Of a stretch of DNA of 64,000 nucleotides, positions 1 to 9,154 are shown piece after piece. The stretch is from Paraburkholderia fungorum (GTDB lineage: Bacteria; Pseudomonadota; Gammaproteobacteria; Burkholderiales; Burkholderiaceae), in assembly GCF_902833645.1 (NCBI RefSeq), contig NZ_CADFGE010000014.1:1-64000 (forward strand), read 5' to 3'. Each line of letters starts with the position of its first letter. Within the stretch, counting starts at the first letter, position 1. Position numbers and translations under genes: made by a program. The notes below the pieces were generated by a model. That model was not told the DNA's origin and searched no databases. It saw nothing but the letters and a program-made list of their open reading frames with translations.

Positions 1-586
1 AATCTGTGTTCCCGCGCACTCCGCGTTAGCGACAAGGCGCTCATCAGCTCCCACTCCGCACTGCGTGCGTCGCGGACGGGTCTGCCTGGGAAACCAGCGG
101 CTTCGCTTCGCGTAGCGGGAGTCTTCGGCTTCGCCTCGGCGCGGCGCTCCCGCCATGATCGGCGACACCCAGTTCAAAGAAGATGTCGGTGCGTCGCATT
201 CGCGGTGCAATCGCGATCGTTGCCGCGGTTGTGCTTGCAGCAGCGAGGCAACGGCGAGTCAGGAAACGGGGGCAAACGCGCGAGAGCGAAACGGCATCGA
301 GCGAGCAGCGAGGCAACGGCGAATCGGGGAACGGGGACTAACGGGAGAATGAAATCGCAGCCCGGTGGCAGCGACGCAACGGCGAGCTGGGAACGGACCA
401 AACCGCGAAAGCGAAAATCCGGCGGCCGGTTTTATAAACTGGGTATCGGCGCGCGCAGCGCCGCCGGAGGTATGACTGCCTTGTCACTAAAGCGGAATGT
501 GCGAGGCGACAGATTCCAGATGCACCACTACCGCTACTGCGCGGGGGACCCGCTTAAAAATTAGCGGTGTGAGCCGCTTTCTTTTG
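1..586. other. Gap without a recognisable gene
   Basis: No reading frame here resembles a known protein. Three degenerate copies of a roughly 33-bp unit (core GCAGCGAGGCAACGGCGA) begin near 240, 305 and 368. A 52-codon frame at 183-341 starts with a hydrophobic, signal-like stretch (residues 7-21) and then runs into these repeats; it has no spaced ribosome-binding site, so I do not call it a gene. The region may be decayed sequence downstream of queF. Confidence 0.5.
240..400. repeat. Three degenerate direct repeats, period 63-65 bp
   Basis: The core GCAGCGAGGCAACGGCGA appears at 240 and, identically, at 305. A diverged copy (GCAGCGACGCAACGGCGA) starts at 368. Each core is followed by a G/A-rich stretch ending in GGGAACGG or similar. 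The period is a multiple of neither 3 nor a helical turn throughout, and no protein repeat results. Confidence 0.6.
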
Positions 587-621
587 CCTACTTTTCTTTG
601 CGGCAGGCAAAGAAAAGTAGG
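587..621. repeat. REP-like perfect hairpin
   Basis: CCTACTTTTCTTTGC (587-601) is followed by the loop GGCAG and the exact reverse complement GCAAAGAAAAGTAGG (607-621), a 15-bp perfect stem. The downstream text (CCGCCCCGCACAGGGGC) also contains short GC inverted repeats. From memory, near-identical hairpins recur in many Burkholderia intergenic regions, so I read it as a dispersed REP-like element that may also end queF transcription. The second statement is inference. Confidence 0.75.
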
Positions 622-726
622 TGCCGCCCCGCACAGGGGCAACGCCAATAGACCACTAACAATTCAAGGAAAGGCCAAAGATCCAGATCAACAAGAAAAC
701 CGCCGACGAGGCAAAAAATCACACTT

Positions 727-1551
727 TTACTGCCGCGCCAACCGCATATTATCCGGCATCGGCAAATTGTAATTCGTCCGGAACGGATTAATATCGAGCC
801 CCCCGCGCCGCGTATACCGCGCATAGACAGCGAGCTTCACCGGCCGGCAGGCCTTGAGAACATCGATAAAAATCCTCTCGACACACTGCTCATGAAACCC
901 GGTGTGATTCCGATAGGAGATGATGTACCGCAGCAAACCCGCATGATCAATCTGCGGCCCGACATAATGAATCTGCACGCTACCCCAGTCAGGCTGCCCG
1001 GTCACCGGACAATTCGACTTCAGCAAGTTGGAGAACAAGGTCTCCTCAACCGGCGCTTCATCAAGCGCAGCCTTCAGCAACGATGCATCCGGCTGATAAA
1101 CATCCGTATCCAGATCCAGTCGATCCAGCGACAAGCCTTCAAACTCTTCCATCTGCAACTTGCCAAACTCATACGGCGCGGCCAAATGGACAGAAACCGT
1201 CGCGCCGCAAGAAGCGGACACGTCCCGCTTGATCGTCTCACGCACCACGTCCATCGACTCGAACGCCGTCTGCGCAAATGACCCAAGATAAAGCTTGAAC
1301 GACTTCGACTCGACAATATTCGGCGAATCAGCCGGCACAAAGAAAGTCGCCACAGCAATCTGCGGCTTGCCGCGCGCATTCAGCCAGGACAACTCGTAAG
1401 CATTCCAGATGTCCGTGCCGAAAAACGGCAACTGCGCGCCTATCCCAATCGCCTCACGGGCGTTCTTCCTGGCAATCGGAAAAAGCAACGAGGCGTCATA
1501 TTGTTCGGTGTAAGTGGAAGCCTTACCCAGCGGTGACTGTTCAGGTGTCAT
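727..1551 (-). CDS. queF: NADPH-dependent 7-cyano-7-deazaguanine reductase QueF
   Basis: QueF reduces preQ0 to preQ1 with NADPH, the last step before tRNA insertion in queuosine synthesis. The 274-residue protein has the long, two-T-fold-domain architecture seen in E. coli QueF. It carries the ESKSFKLYL segment and, in the C-terminal half, the NLLKSNCPVTGQPDWG segment with the active-site Cys, followed by the HYVGPQIDHAGLLRYIISYR region; HTGFHEQCVERI is also typical. I start at the ATG at 1551 rather than the upstream in-frame ATG at 1614, because the protein then begins MTPEQSPLGK as in homologues. Its ATG overlaps the TGA of the upstream 5'-nucleotidase (ATGA), which implies translational coupling. 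Confidence 0.96.
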   Translation of the reverse strand: MTPEQSPLGKASTYTEQYDASLLFPIARKNAREAIGIGAQLPFFGTDIWNAYELSWLNARGKPQIAVATFFVPADSPNIVESKSFKLYLGSFAQTAFESMDVVRETIKRDVSASCGATVSVHLAAPYEFGKLQMEEFEGLSLDRLDLDTDVYQPDASLLKAALDEAPVEETLFSNLLKSNCPVTGQPDWGSVQIHYVGPQIDHAGLLRYIISYRNHTGFHEQCVERIFIDVLKACRPVKLAVYARYTRRGGLDINPFRTNYNLPMPDNMRLARQ

Positions 1552-2450
1552 GATGCGTTCACGATGCCACTCAGCACGTGCCCCGTCGCCGTCACGACGC
1601 GGGCCGATTCGCAATGGCCAATTTGGTCGTCGAAGAAAAAGTCCGGCTCGAATTCACGCAAAAACGCGCTTTTGTCGAGGCCGCCAAGGAACATCGCTTC
1701 GTCGATTTCGATGTTCCACGCCATCAATGTGCGGATCGCGCGCTCATGCGCCGGCGCCGAGCGCGCCGTCACCAATGCCGTACGAATATGCATCGGAGCG
1801 GCTTCGTCCGCGAGTTTTTGCAGCCGGTGCAGCGCTTCGAGCAACGGCTTCAAAGGGCCATCGGCCAGCGGCAAATCCTTGTTGTGAATCTCATGGCCGA
1901 CGAACGCGCGCAGGCCATCCTTCTGGAACACGCGCTCGGCTTCGTCGGAAAACAGCACGGCGTCGCCGTCAAAGGCAATCCGGATCTCGTCCGGATACGT
2001 ACTCGCCATTCTCGCCGATTCGGGCAAGACGCGCGCAGCCGGAAATCCGGCGGCCAATGCGTCGCGTACGTCATCCTGATTCGCGGACAAAAACAGCGCG
2101 GCGTTCAACGGCTTCAGATAGCCGAACGGCGCGCGCCCACGTGTAAACACGCCACGCTCGATCGCGAGTCCATATTCCCGGCACGAATGAAACGCGCGCA
2201 AGCCGCTGATCGGATCGCTGCGCGACAGGATCACGACTTCGACCCGATGGCCACCGGCATTCAAGGCCAGCAGCTTGCGGATCAGCGGGAACGCGACGCC
2301 CGGTTTGGCAGGCACGGCCAGCCGTTCGCGCTGCAAGGCCTCATACGCTCGCAGGTCGCCCGCCTCGTACACGCGGTTCTCTTCCTCGAAGTCGAACAGC
2401 GCGCGCGACGAGATTGCCACCACCAGTTTGTCGACGAGCGAAAGAGCCAT
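1548..2450 (-). CDS. 5'-nucleotidase (cytosolic NT5C1-like family)
   Basis: The 300-residue protein matches the 5'-nucleotidase family related to animal cytosolic nucleotidase I, which removes phosphate from nucleoside monophosphates. Visible features are the N-terminal LVVAISSRALFDFEEEN segment with the family's modified phosphatase motif, VVILSRSDPISGLRAFHS, the acidic AFDGDAVLFSDEAE segment, and a C-terminal EPDFFFDDQIGHCESA segment that supplies metal-binding aspartates. No signal peptide is visible, so a cytoplasmic location is likely. It overlaps queF by 4 bp and follows ilvA at short distance on the same strand. Substrate specificity cannot be read from the sequence. Confidence 0.88.
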   Translation of the reverse strand: MALSLVDKLVVAISSRALFDFEEENRVYEAGDLRAYEALQRERLAVPAKPGVAFPLIRKLLALNAGGHRVEVVILSRSDPISGLRAFHSCREYGLAIERGVFTRGRAPFGYLKPLNAALFLSANQDDVRDALAAGFPAARVLPESARMASTYPDEIRIAFDGDAVLFSDEAERVFQKDGLRAFVGHEIHNKDLPLADGPLKPLLEALHRLQKLADEAAPMHIRTALVTARSAPAHERAIRTLMAWNIEIDEAMFLGGLDKSAFLREFEPDFFFDDQIGHCESARVVTATGHVLSGIVNAS

Positions 2451-2473
2451 CTGCGCGTTTCAATCCAAAAAGA

Positions 2474-3997
2474 TCATGCGAGGAACAAGCGGTACACGGG
2501 GTTCTGCGTTTCTTCCCAGTACGGATAACCCAGTGTCGCGAGAAAGCGGTCGAACTCGCGGTTCTCGCTTTCCGGCACCTGGATGCCGACCAGGATCGAA
2601 CTGTAGTCCGCGCCCTGATTACGATAGTGGAACAGGCTGATATTCCAGTTCGGCGCCATCGACGACAGGAACTTCATCAGCGCGCCCGGCCGCTCCGGAA
2701 ATTCGAAGCGGAACAGGCGTTCGTCATGCGCAAGCGGCGAGCGGCCGCCGACCATGTAGCGGATGTGCTGCTTGGACAGTTCGTCGAAGGTCAGATCGAC
2801 GGTGGCAAAACCATGCGCTTCGAACGCGCCGGCGATCTGCGCCGACTCGCTGCGGTTGCGGATCTGTACGCCGACAAAGATATGGGCGGAGTTGGCATCC
2901 GCAATCCGGTAATTGAACTCGGTGACGCTGCGGGTGCCCACCAGCTCGCAGAAGCGGCGGAAGCTGCCGCGCTCTTCGGGAATCGTCACCGCGAACACCG
3001 CCTCGCGCGCCTCGCCGACTTCGGCGCGCTCGGCCACGAAACGCATGCGGTCGAAGTTCATGTTCGCGCCTGACGTGATCGCGATCAGCGTCTGGTTTTC
3101 AAGGCCCGCGCGCTCGGCGTACTGTTTGGCGCCCGCCACGGCCAGCGCGCCGGCCGGTTCCAGCACGCTGCGGGTGTCCTGGAACACGTCCTTGATCGCC
3201 GCGCACAGCGCATCGGTATTCACAAGCAGCACGTCGTCGAGATAATCGCGGCACAGGCGGAAGGTCTCGTCGCCCACCAGCTTGACGGCCGTGCCGTCCG
3301 AGAACAGCCCGACTTCGTTCAATGTGACCCGTTCCCCAGCTTTCAGCGAGGCGGCCATCGCGCACGAGTCGTCGGTCTGCACGCCGATCACCTTGATCTC
3401 CGGGCGCACCGATTTCACGTATGCCGCGACGCCTGCCGCGAGTCCGCCGCCGCCGATCGGCACGAAGATCGCGTGGATCGGGCCCTGATGCTGGCCGAGA
3501 ATCTCCATCGCGACCGTGCCCTGGCCGGCGATCACATACGGATCGTCGAACGGGTGAACGAAGGTCAGGCCGCGCTCCTCCTGCAGCTTCACTGCATGCC
3601 CGTACGCGTCGCTATAGGACTCGCCGAACTGCACGACTTCGACCGTCGCGCCGCCATGCGCACGCACGGCGTCGACCTTTACCTGCGGGGTGGTCACCGG
3701 CACCACGATGATCGCCTTCACGCCCATGCGGGCCGCCGACAGCGCCACGCCCTGCGCATGATTGCCCGCCGATGCGGTAATCACGCCGCGCTCGAGCGCG
3801 TCCGCCGGGATATGCGCCATCTTGTTGTAGGCGCCGCGCACCTTGAAGGAGAACACCGGCTGGTTGTCCTCGCGCTTCAGATAAACCGGATTGGACAGGC
3901 GGGCCGACAGGTTCGGCGCGCGTTCGAGTTCGGTCTCGCGGGCCACGTCGTAGACGCGCGCGGTCAGGATTTTCTTCAGGTAGTCGTGGGAAGCCAT
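2474..3997 (-). CDS. ilvA: Threonine ammonia-lyase, biosynthetic (IlvA)
   Basis: IlvA is a PLP enzyme that converts threonine to 2-oxobutanoate, the first committed step to isoleucine. The PLP lysine is K52 in the PVFSFKVRGAYNK motif. SAGNHAQGVA, the glycine loop PIGGGGLAAGVAAYVK and ITSGANMNFDRMRF follow in the expected order. The last ~170 residues form the two ACT-like regulatory domains through which isoleucine normally inhibits the enzyme. At 507 residues it matches the biosynthetic type rather than the shorter catabolic TdcB. The frame stays open upstream to 4213, but the ATG at 3997 (MASHDYLKKIL) is where family similarity begins. Confidence 0.96.
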   Translation of the reverse strand: MASHDYLKKILTARVYDVARETELERAPNLSARLSNPVYLKREDNQPVFSFKVRGAYNKMAHIPADALERGVITASAGNHAQGVALSAARMGVKAIIVVPVTTPQVKVDAVRAHGGATVEVVQFGESYSDAYGHAVKLQEERGLTFVHPFDDPYVIAGQGTVAMEILGQHQGPIHAIFVPIGGGGLAAGVAAYVKSVRPEIKVIGVQTDDSCAMAASLKAGERVTLNEVGLFSDGTAVKLVGDETFRLCRDYLDDVLLVNTDALCAAIKDVFQDTRSVLEPAGALAVAGAKQYAERAGLENQTLIAITSGANMNFDRMRFVAERAEVGEAREAVFAVTIPEERGSFRRFCELVGTRSVTEFNYRIADANSAHIFVGVQIRNRSESAQIAGAFEAHGFATVDLTFDELSKQHIRYMVGGRSPLAHDERLFRFEFPERPGALMKFLSSMAPNWNISLFHYRNQGADYSSILVGIQVPESENREFDRFLATLGYPYWEETQNPVYRLFLA

Positions 3998-4510
3998 GCG
4001 GGTGGCGCGGTGCGCTTTGTGAGACGGGAAAGGGTCAATGATAGCGCCAACGGTGGGCGCTCTGGCCGTCGCCGAACCCTCGGCGCGCGCCTGAGCGCCG
4101 TCGGCAAGCGGCCGCCCGACCGTTTGGTCGGAGAATTCGCTGTAGGCATCGATGGGCGCCGTTTCACCTAAAACCGCGCAAAACCCCGCCGCCACTCCGA
4201 TTTCGGGCGTCAACGCGCGGCGGAATCATAAGGTAGAATTCCATTTTGGAATAAGGATCGGAAGATGCACTGGCAGCCTCGGATCGCCCATTTGATGCCC
4301 GTCCCGCGTGAGTCTTGCCCCGCGGCGGAGCGTCACGTCCGTCAGGCACGATCGTGTAGCTGTCTCTGAGCGCCGTGAAGCGACCGATGTGGGTAAGCCG
4401 TCGGTTGCGCTTCGCTCCCCTAGAAGATTTCCAGCATTGCGCCCCACGCGCACCGTCCGCCGACGCCTCACCCGTGAGCGCGCCCGGTTGACCCACCGAG
4501 TCGTCCGAAC
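3998..4510. other. Divergent intergenic region between ilvA and the FAD/Fe-S dehydrogenase
   Basis: This 513-bp region separates two divergent genes, so it should contain both promoters. I see one clear symmetric element (4238-4252). The rest translates only into Arg-rich, family-less frames. No RNA structure or riboswitch is recognisable. Confidence 0.6.
4238..4252. promoter_or_regulatory. Inverted repeat, candidate operator
   Basis: ATTCCATTTTGGAAT is an inverted repeat: ATTCCA, a TTT spacer, then TGGAAT. It lies in the divergent gap, 259 bp before the dehydrogenase start. The half-site resembles TGGAA/TTCCA sites used by some IclR-type regulators, but no regulator gene is adjacent, so the binding protein is unknown. 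Confidence 0.4.
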
Positions 4511-7500
4511 ATGAACGCACCTCAAGTTTTCGATCCGCACGGGGCCGCCGCAGCGGTGGCCGCCGATCCCGAAGCGCGTCTGCGCGAAATTCCCTATAAC
4601 TACACGTCGTTCTCCGACCGCGAAATCGTTATCCGCCTGCTAGGCGACGATGCCTGGGCGGCTCTGGCCGAACTGCGCGCTGAACGCCGCACCGGCCGCT
4701 CGGCACGCATGCTGTACGAAGTGCTCGGCGACATCTGGGTCGTGCGCCGCAATCCTTACCTGCAAGACGACCTGCTCGACAATCCGAAGCGCCGGGCCAT
4801 GCTGATCGAGGCGCTGCACCACCGTCTGAGCGAGATCGAAAAGCGCCGTCGCGCCGATCTGGTCGCGCATGGCGACGAAGCAGGGATTGATCGGGCGGCT
4901 CGCGTTGAGACGCTGGTGGCGGCGGCACGTCGTGCCGTCGACGATTTCGAGAGCGAATTCCAGAAAACCTTCGATCTGCGCCGTCGCGCGAACAAGGTGC
5001 TGGGTCGCGTCACGGAAAAAGACAACATCAAGTTCGACGGCCTGTCCCGTGTCTCGCACGTGACCGACGCAACCGACTGGCGTGTGGAATACCCGTTTGT
5101 CGTACTGACTCCGGATACCGAGGCCGAAATCGCCGGCATGATCAAGGCGTGTTTCGAATTGGGGTTGACCGTGATTCCGCGTGGCGGCGGCACGGGTTAC
5201 ACGGGCGGCGCGGTGCCGCTCACGCCGTTTTCCGCTGTCATCAATACGGAAAAGCTCGAACAGCTTGGCGCGGTCGAGCTGACCGAACTGCCGGGCGTCG
5301 ACCGCAAGGTGCCGACGATTTTCTCCGGCGCCGGTGTCGTGACGCGCCGCGTGACCGAAGCCGCGGAACAGGCCGGCTATGTGTTCGCGGTGGATCCGAC
5401 CTCGCTGGATGCGTCCTGCGTCGGCGGCAACGTCGCGATGAACGCGGGCGGCAAGAAAGCGGTGCTGTGGGGCACGGCGCTCGACAACCTCGCCTGGTGG
5501 CGCATGGTCGACCCGGAAGGGAACTGGCTGGAAGTCACGCGTCTGGATCACAACCTCGGCAAGATTCACGACATCGAAGTCGCGCGCTTCGAGCTGAAGT
5601 GGTTTGACGGCAGCCACGCGCCGGGAGAAAAGCTGCTGCGCACGCAAGCGCTCGACATCAAGGGCCGCGTGTTCCGCAAGGAAGGCCTCGGCAAGGACGT
5701 GACCGACAAATTCCTGGCGGGTCTGCCGGGCGTGCAGAAAGAAGGCTGCGACGGCCTGATCACGTCGGCGCGCTGGGTGCTGCACAAGATGCCGGCGCAT
5801 ACGCGCACGGTCTGCCTCGAATTCTTCGGTCAGGCCCGCGAAGCGATTCCGAGCATTGTCGAGATCAAGGATTATCTGTTCGAAACGTCGAAGCAGGGCG
5901 GCGCGATTCTCGCCGGCCTCGAGCATCTGGACGAGCGCTATCTGCGCGCGGTCGGCTACGCGACCAAGAGCAAGCGCAACGCGTTTCCGAAGATGGTGCT
6001 GATCGGCGACATCGTCGGCGACGACGCGGACGCGGTCGCACAAGCCACCTCGGAAGTCGTGCGCATGGCCAACGGCAAGAGCGGCGAAGGTTTCGTCGCG
6101 GTCAACGCCGAGGCGCGCAAGCGCTTCTGGCTCGACCGCAGCCGGACCGCGGCGATTGCCAAGCACACCAACGCGTTCAAGATCAACGAAGACGTGGTGA
6201 TTCCGCTCGACCGGATGGGCGAGTACACCGACGGCATCGAGCGCATCAATATCGAGCTGTCGATCAAGAACAAGCTGCAACTGGTTGACGCGTTGGAAAC
6301 GTTCTTCAAGGGCGGCAAGCTGCCGCTCGGCAAGAGCGACGACGCCAACGAGATTCCGAGCGCGGAGCTGCTCGAAGATCGCGTGCAGCAGGCGCTCGAT
6401 CTGCTGAAGAAGGTGCGCACGCGCTGGGAATTCCTGCGCGACAAGCTCGACCTGTCTTTGCGCGAGGCGCAGCACTATCTGGTCGGCCTCGGCTACGAAG
6501 GGCTGGCGGAGAAGTTTGCCGACCGCGCGGACGCGCAGCCGGATGCGACTGTTTTCCACATCACCCAGGACCGCACGATTCGCGTGTCGTGGAAGCAGGA
6601 AATCCGCGCCGAGTTGCGGCAGATCTTCAATGGCGGCGAATTCAAGCCGATTCTCGAAGAAGCCCAGGCGATCCACAAGACGGTGCTGCGTGGCCGCGTG
6701 TTCGTCGCGCTGCACATGCATGCGGGCGACGGCAACGTCCACACGAACCTGCCGGTCAACTCCGACAACTACGAGATGCTGCAGGACGCCCACACGGCGG
6801 TCGCGCGCATCATGAAGCTGGCGCGTTCGCTCGACGGCGTGATTTCCGGCGAGCACGGCATCGGCATTACCAAGCTCGAATTCCTGACCGAAGAAGAAAT
6901 CGGCGAATTCCGTGCCTACAAGCAGCGCGTCGATCCGCACGGCCGCTTCAACGCGGGCAAGCTGCTCGAAGGCGCTGACCTGCGCAACGCCTACACGCCG
7001 AGCTTCGGCCTGATGGGCTATGAATCGCTGATCATGCAGCAGTCCGACATCGGCGCGATTTCCGAGTCGATCAAGGACTGTTTGCGTTGCGGCAAGTGCA
7101 AGCCGGTGTGCGCGACCCACGTGCCGCGTGCGAACCTGCTGTACAGCCCGCGCAACAAGATTCTCGCCACTTCCTTGCTGGTCGAGGCGTTCCTGTACGA
7201 AGAGCAGACCCGCCGCGGCGTGTCGATCAAACACTGGGACGAGTTCAACGACGTCGCCGATCACTGCACCGTCTGTCACAAGTGCGTGACGCCGTGCCCG
7301 GTGAAGATCGATTTCGGCGACGTGACGATGAACATGCGCAACCTGCTGCGCAAGATGGGCAAGAAGAAATTCAATCCGGGCAACGCGGCCGGCATGTTCT
7401 TCCTGAACGCCACCAACCCGCAGACCATCAACCTCGCGCGCACGGCGATGATGGGGATCGGCTACAAGGCGCAGCGTCTCGGCAACGATGTGCTCAAGAA

Positions 7501-8605
7501 GTTCGCGAAGAAGCAGGCAGCGCACCCGCCGGCTACCGTCGGCAAGCCGCCGGTCACGCAACAGGTGATCCACTTCATGAACAAGAAGATGCCGGGCAAC
7601 CTGCCGAAGAAAACCGCCCGCGCGTTGTTGGATATCGAGGACAACAAGATCGTCCCGATCATCCGCAACCCGAAGACGACCACGGCCGATACGGAAGCGG
7701 TGTTCTACTTCCCGGGCTGCGGCTCGGAGCGGCTGTTCTCGCAAGTCGGTCTGGCGACGCAAGCCATGCTGTGGGAAGCGGGCGTGCAAACCGTGCTGCC
7801 GCCGGGCTACCTGTGCTGCGGTTATCCGCAGCGCGGCTCGGGCCAGTTCGACAAGGCCGAACAGATCGTCACGGATAACCGTGTGCTGTTCCACCGCGTC
7901 GCCAATACGCTGAACTATCTCGACATCAAGACGGTGGTGGTGTCGTGCGGCACGTGTTACGACCAGTTGGCCGGCTACGAATTCGACAAGATCTTCCCGG
8001 GCTGCCGGATCATCGATATCCACGAGTTTCTGCTGGAGAAGGGCATCAAGCTCGAGGGCGTGAACGGCGTGCGCTACATGTATCACGACCCGTGCCACTC
8101 GCCGATCAAGACGATGGACCCAGTCAAGCTCGTCAATTCGTTGATGGGTTCGGAGAAGGACGGCTACAAGATCGAGAAGAACGATCGCTGCTGTGGCGAA
8201 TCCGGCACACTCGCAGTGACGCGCCCGGACATTTCGACGCAAGTCCGCTTCCGCAAGGAAGAGGAAATGCGTAAGGGCGCGGCGAAATTGCGGGGCATTC
8301 CGTTGGTCGCCGAAGCCGGCGCGAACGGGATCAATGCGGCGAATGCGTCGGCCGGCGCGGCGGGGGCGCCGGAGGGCTCGGTGCTCAAGGCCGGTAGCGG
8401 CCCGCAACCGAACGGCGCCACCGACGTCAAGATCCTGACGAGCTGCCCGTCCTGCCTGCAAGGGCTGTCGCGCTACAACGAAGACGCCGGCACCGAGGCG
8501 GACTACATCGTCGTCGAGATGGCACGTCACGTGCTCGGTGAAGACTGGATGTCGGACTATGTCCAGCGGGCGAACAATGGCGGAATCGAGCGCGTGCTGG
8601 TTTAA
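4511..8605 (+). CDS. FAD/Fe-S dehydrogenase fusion (DUF3683, FAD oxidase, 4Fe-4S, CCG domains)
   Basis: This 1364-residue protein joins parts that are usually separate subunits. Residues ~1-170 are an uncharacterised N-terminal region (DUF3683 type). Residues ~195-830 form a GlcD/Dld-like FAD dehydrogenase: PP-loop RGGGTGYTGG near 224, HMHAGDGNVH near 736 and SGEHGIGITK near 778. Two ferredoxin-type clusters follow, CLRCGKCKPVC from 857 and CTVCHKCVTPCP from 919. Two cysteine-rich CCG modules end the protein (FPGCGSE...CCGYPQRGSGQ, then DPCHS...CCGESG...SCPSC), as in GlpC, LldE and HdrB. The likely job is oxidation of a 2-hydroxy acid with electrons passed to quinone. The substrate is unknown. 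There are no membrane segments. An Ala/Gly-rich linker (~1275-1305) splits the last CCG module. Confidence 0.85.
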   Translation: MNAPQVFDPHGAAAAVAADPEARLREIPYNYTSFSDREIVIRLLGDDAWAALAELRAERRTGRSARMLYEVLGDIWVVRRNPYLQDDLLDNPKRRAMLIEALHHRLSEIEKRRRADLVAHGDEAGIDRAARVETLVAAARRAVDDFESEFQKTFDLRRRANKVLGRVTEKDNIKFDGLSRVSHVTDATDWRVEYPFVVLTPDTEAEIAGMIKACFELGLTVIPRGGGTGYTGGAVPLTPFSAVINTEKLEQLGAVELTELPGVDRKVPTIFSGAGVVTRRVTEAAEQAGYVFAVDPTSLDASCVGGNVAMNAGGKKAVLWGTALDNLAWWRMVDPEGNWLEVTRLDHNLGKIHDIEVARFELKWFDGSHAPGEKLLRTQALDIKGRVFRKEGLGKDVTDKFLAGLPGVQKEGCDGLITSARWVLHKMPAHTRTVCLEFFGQAREAIPSIVEIKDYLFETSKQGGAILAGLEHLDERYLRAVGYATKSKRNAFPKMVLIGDIVGDDADAVAQATSEVVRMANGKSGEGFVAVNAEARKRFWLDRSRTAAIAKHTNAFKINEDVVIPLDRMGEYTDGIERINIELSIKNKLQLVDALETFFKGGKLPLGKSDDANEIPSAELLEDRVQQALDLLKKVRTRWEFLRDKLDLSLREAQHYLVGLGYEGLAEKFADRADAQPDATVFHITQDRTIRVSWKQEIRAELRQIFNGGEFKPILEEAQAIHKTVLRGRVFVALHMHAGDGNVHTNLPVNSDNYEMLQDAHTAVARIMKLARSLDGVISGEHGIGITKLEFLTEEEIGEFRAYKQRVDPHGRFNAGKLLEGADLRNAYTPSFGLMGYESLIMQQSDIGAISESIKDCLRCGKCKPVCATHVPRANLLYSPRNKILATSLLVEAFLYEEQTRRGVSIKHWDEFNDVADHCTVCHKCVTPCPVKIDFGDVTMNMRNLLRKMGKKKFNPGNAAGMFFLNATNPQTINLARTAMMGIGYKAQRLGNDVLKKFAKKQAAHPPATVGKPPVTQQVIHFMNKKMPGNLPKKTARALLDIEDNKIVPIIRNPKTTTADTEAVFYFPGCGSERLFSQVGLATQAMLWEAGVQTVLPPGYLCCGYPQRGSGQFDKAEQIVTDNRVLFHRVANTLNYLDIKTVVVSCGTCYDQLAGYEFDKIFPGCRIIDIHEFLLEKGIKLEGVNGVRYMYHDPCHSPIKTMDPVKLVNSLMGSEKDGYKIEKNDRCCGESGTLAVTRPDISTQVRFRKEEEMRKGAAKLRGIPLVAEAGANGINAANASAGAAGAPEGSVLKAGSGPQPNGATDVKILTSCPSCLQGLSRYNEDAGTEADYIVVEMARHVLGEDWMSDYVQRANNGGIERVLV

Positions 8606-8639
8606 TGGCACGACTGACGATTTTTGCCTGAGGACGACG

Positions 8640-9068
8640 ATGGAATGCGTTTTTTGCCGTGAAGATGGCGGTGACGTGCTGTGGCAGGACGACACGCTGC
8701 GTGTCGTCCTCGCCGACGAACACGATTACCCGGGCTTTTGCCGGGTGATCTGGAATACACACGTCGCCGAATTTTCCGATCTCGCCGCAACCGACCGGGA
8801 TCGCGTAATGCAGGCCGTGTATGCGGTCGAGCGGGCAATGCGGCGCATTCTTCAGCCTGTGAAGGTCAACCTGGCGAGCCTTGGCAACCAGGTGCCGCAC
8901 GTGCATTGGCACGTGATTCCGCGTTTTTCGAACGACGCTCACTTCCCCCTGCCGATCTGGGCGCCGCGCCAACGTACGGTGTCCGAAGCCATGCTGTCGT
9001 CGCGCCGCGCGCAAGCTACCCTGCTGCGCGAAGCGGTGCGGCAGGAAATCGAACAGGTTTTTGGCTGA
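8640..9068 (+). CDS. HIT family protein
   Basis: This 142-residue protein has the histidine-triad signature HVHWHVIPR, the nucleotide-phosphate-binding motif of HIT hydrolases and transferases. The start at 8640 gives MECVFC, a short N-terminal CxxC-like pair common in bacterial HIT proteins. The in-frame extension to 8538 lies inside the preceding gene and is rejected. It sits 34 bp after the dehydrogenase and is probably co-transcribed. HIT proteins usually act on AMP-linked dinucleotides; the substrate cannot be read here. Confidence 0.9.
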   Translation: MECVFCREDGGDVLWQDDTLRVVLADEHDYPGFCRVIWNTHVAEFSDLAATDRDRVMQAVYAVERAMRRILQPVKVNLASLGNQVPHVHWHVIPRFSNDAHFPLPIWAPRQRTVSEAMLSSRRAQATLLREAVRQEIEQVFG

Positions 9069-9154
9069 ACGTCCCTGAGTCTGGCGTTGCGCGCCAGATG
9101 TGCCGAGGGGTTCGGAAACTCGGGACGGCCTGGCGTTTTCTATATGAGGTCAAC

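Noticed and set aside
183..341. 52-codon frame with a hydrophobic N-terminus
   Set aside because: It runs into degenerate repeats, lacks a properly spaced ribosome-binding site and has no relatives I recognise.
3998..4213. In-frame upstream extension of ilvA (72 codons)
   Set aside because: No similarity before MASHDYLKK; the extension covers the promoter region.
4640..8695. A 1351-codon open frame antisense to the FAD/Fe-S dehydrogenase
   Set aside because: It is a GC-rich shadow frame with Arg/His/Val-rich, low-information sequence and no domain; the plus-strand protein has clear motifs throughout.
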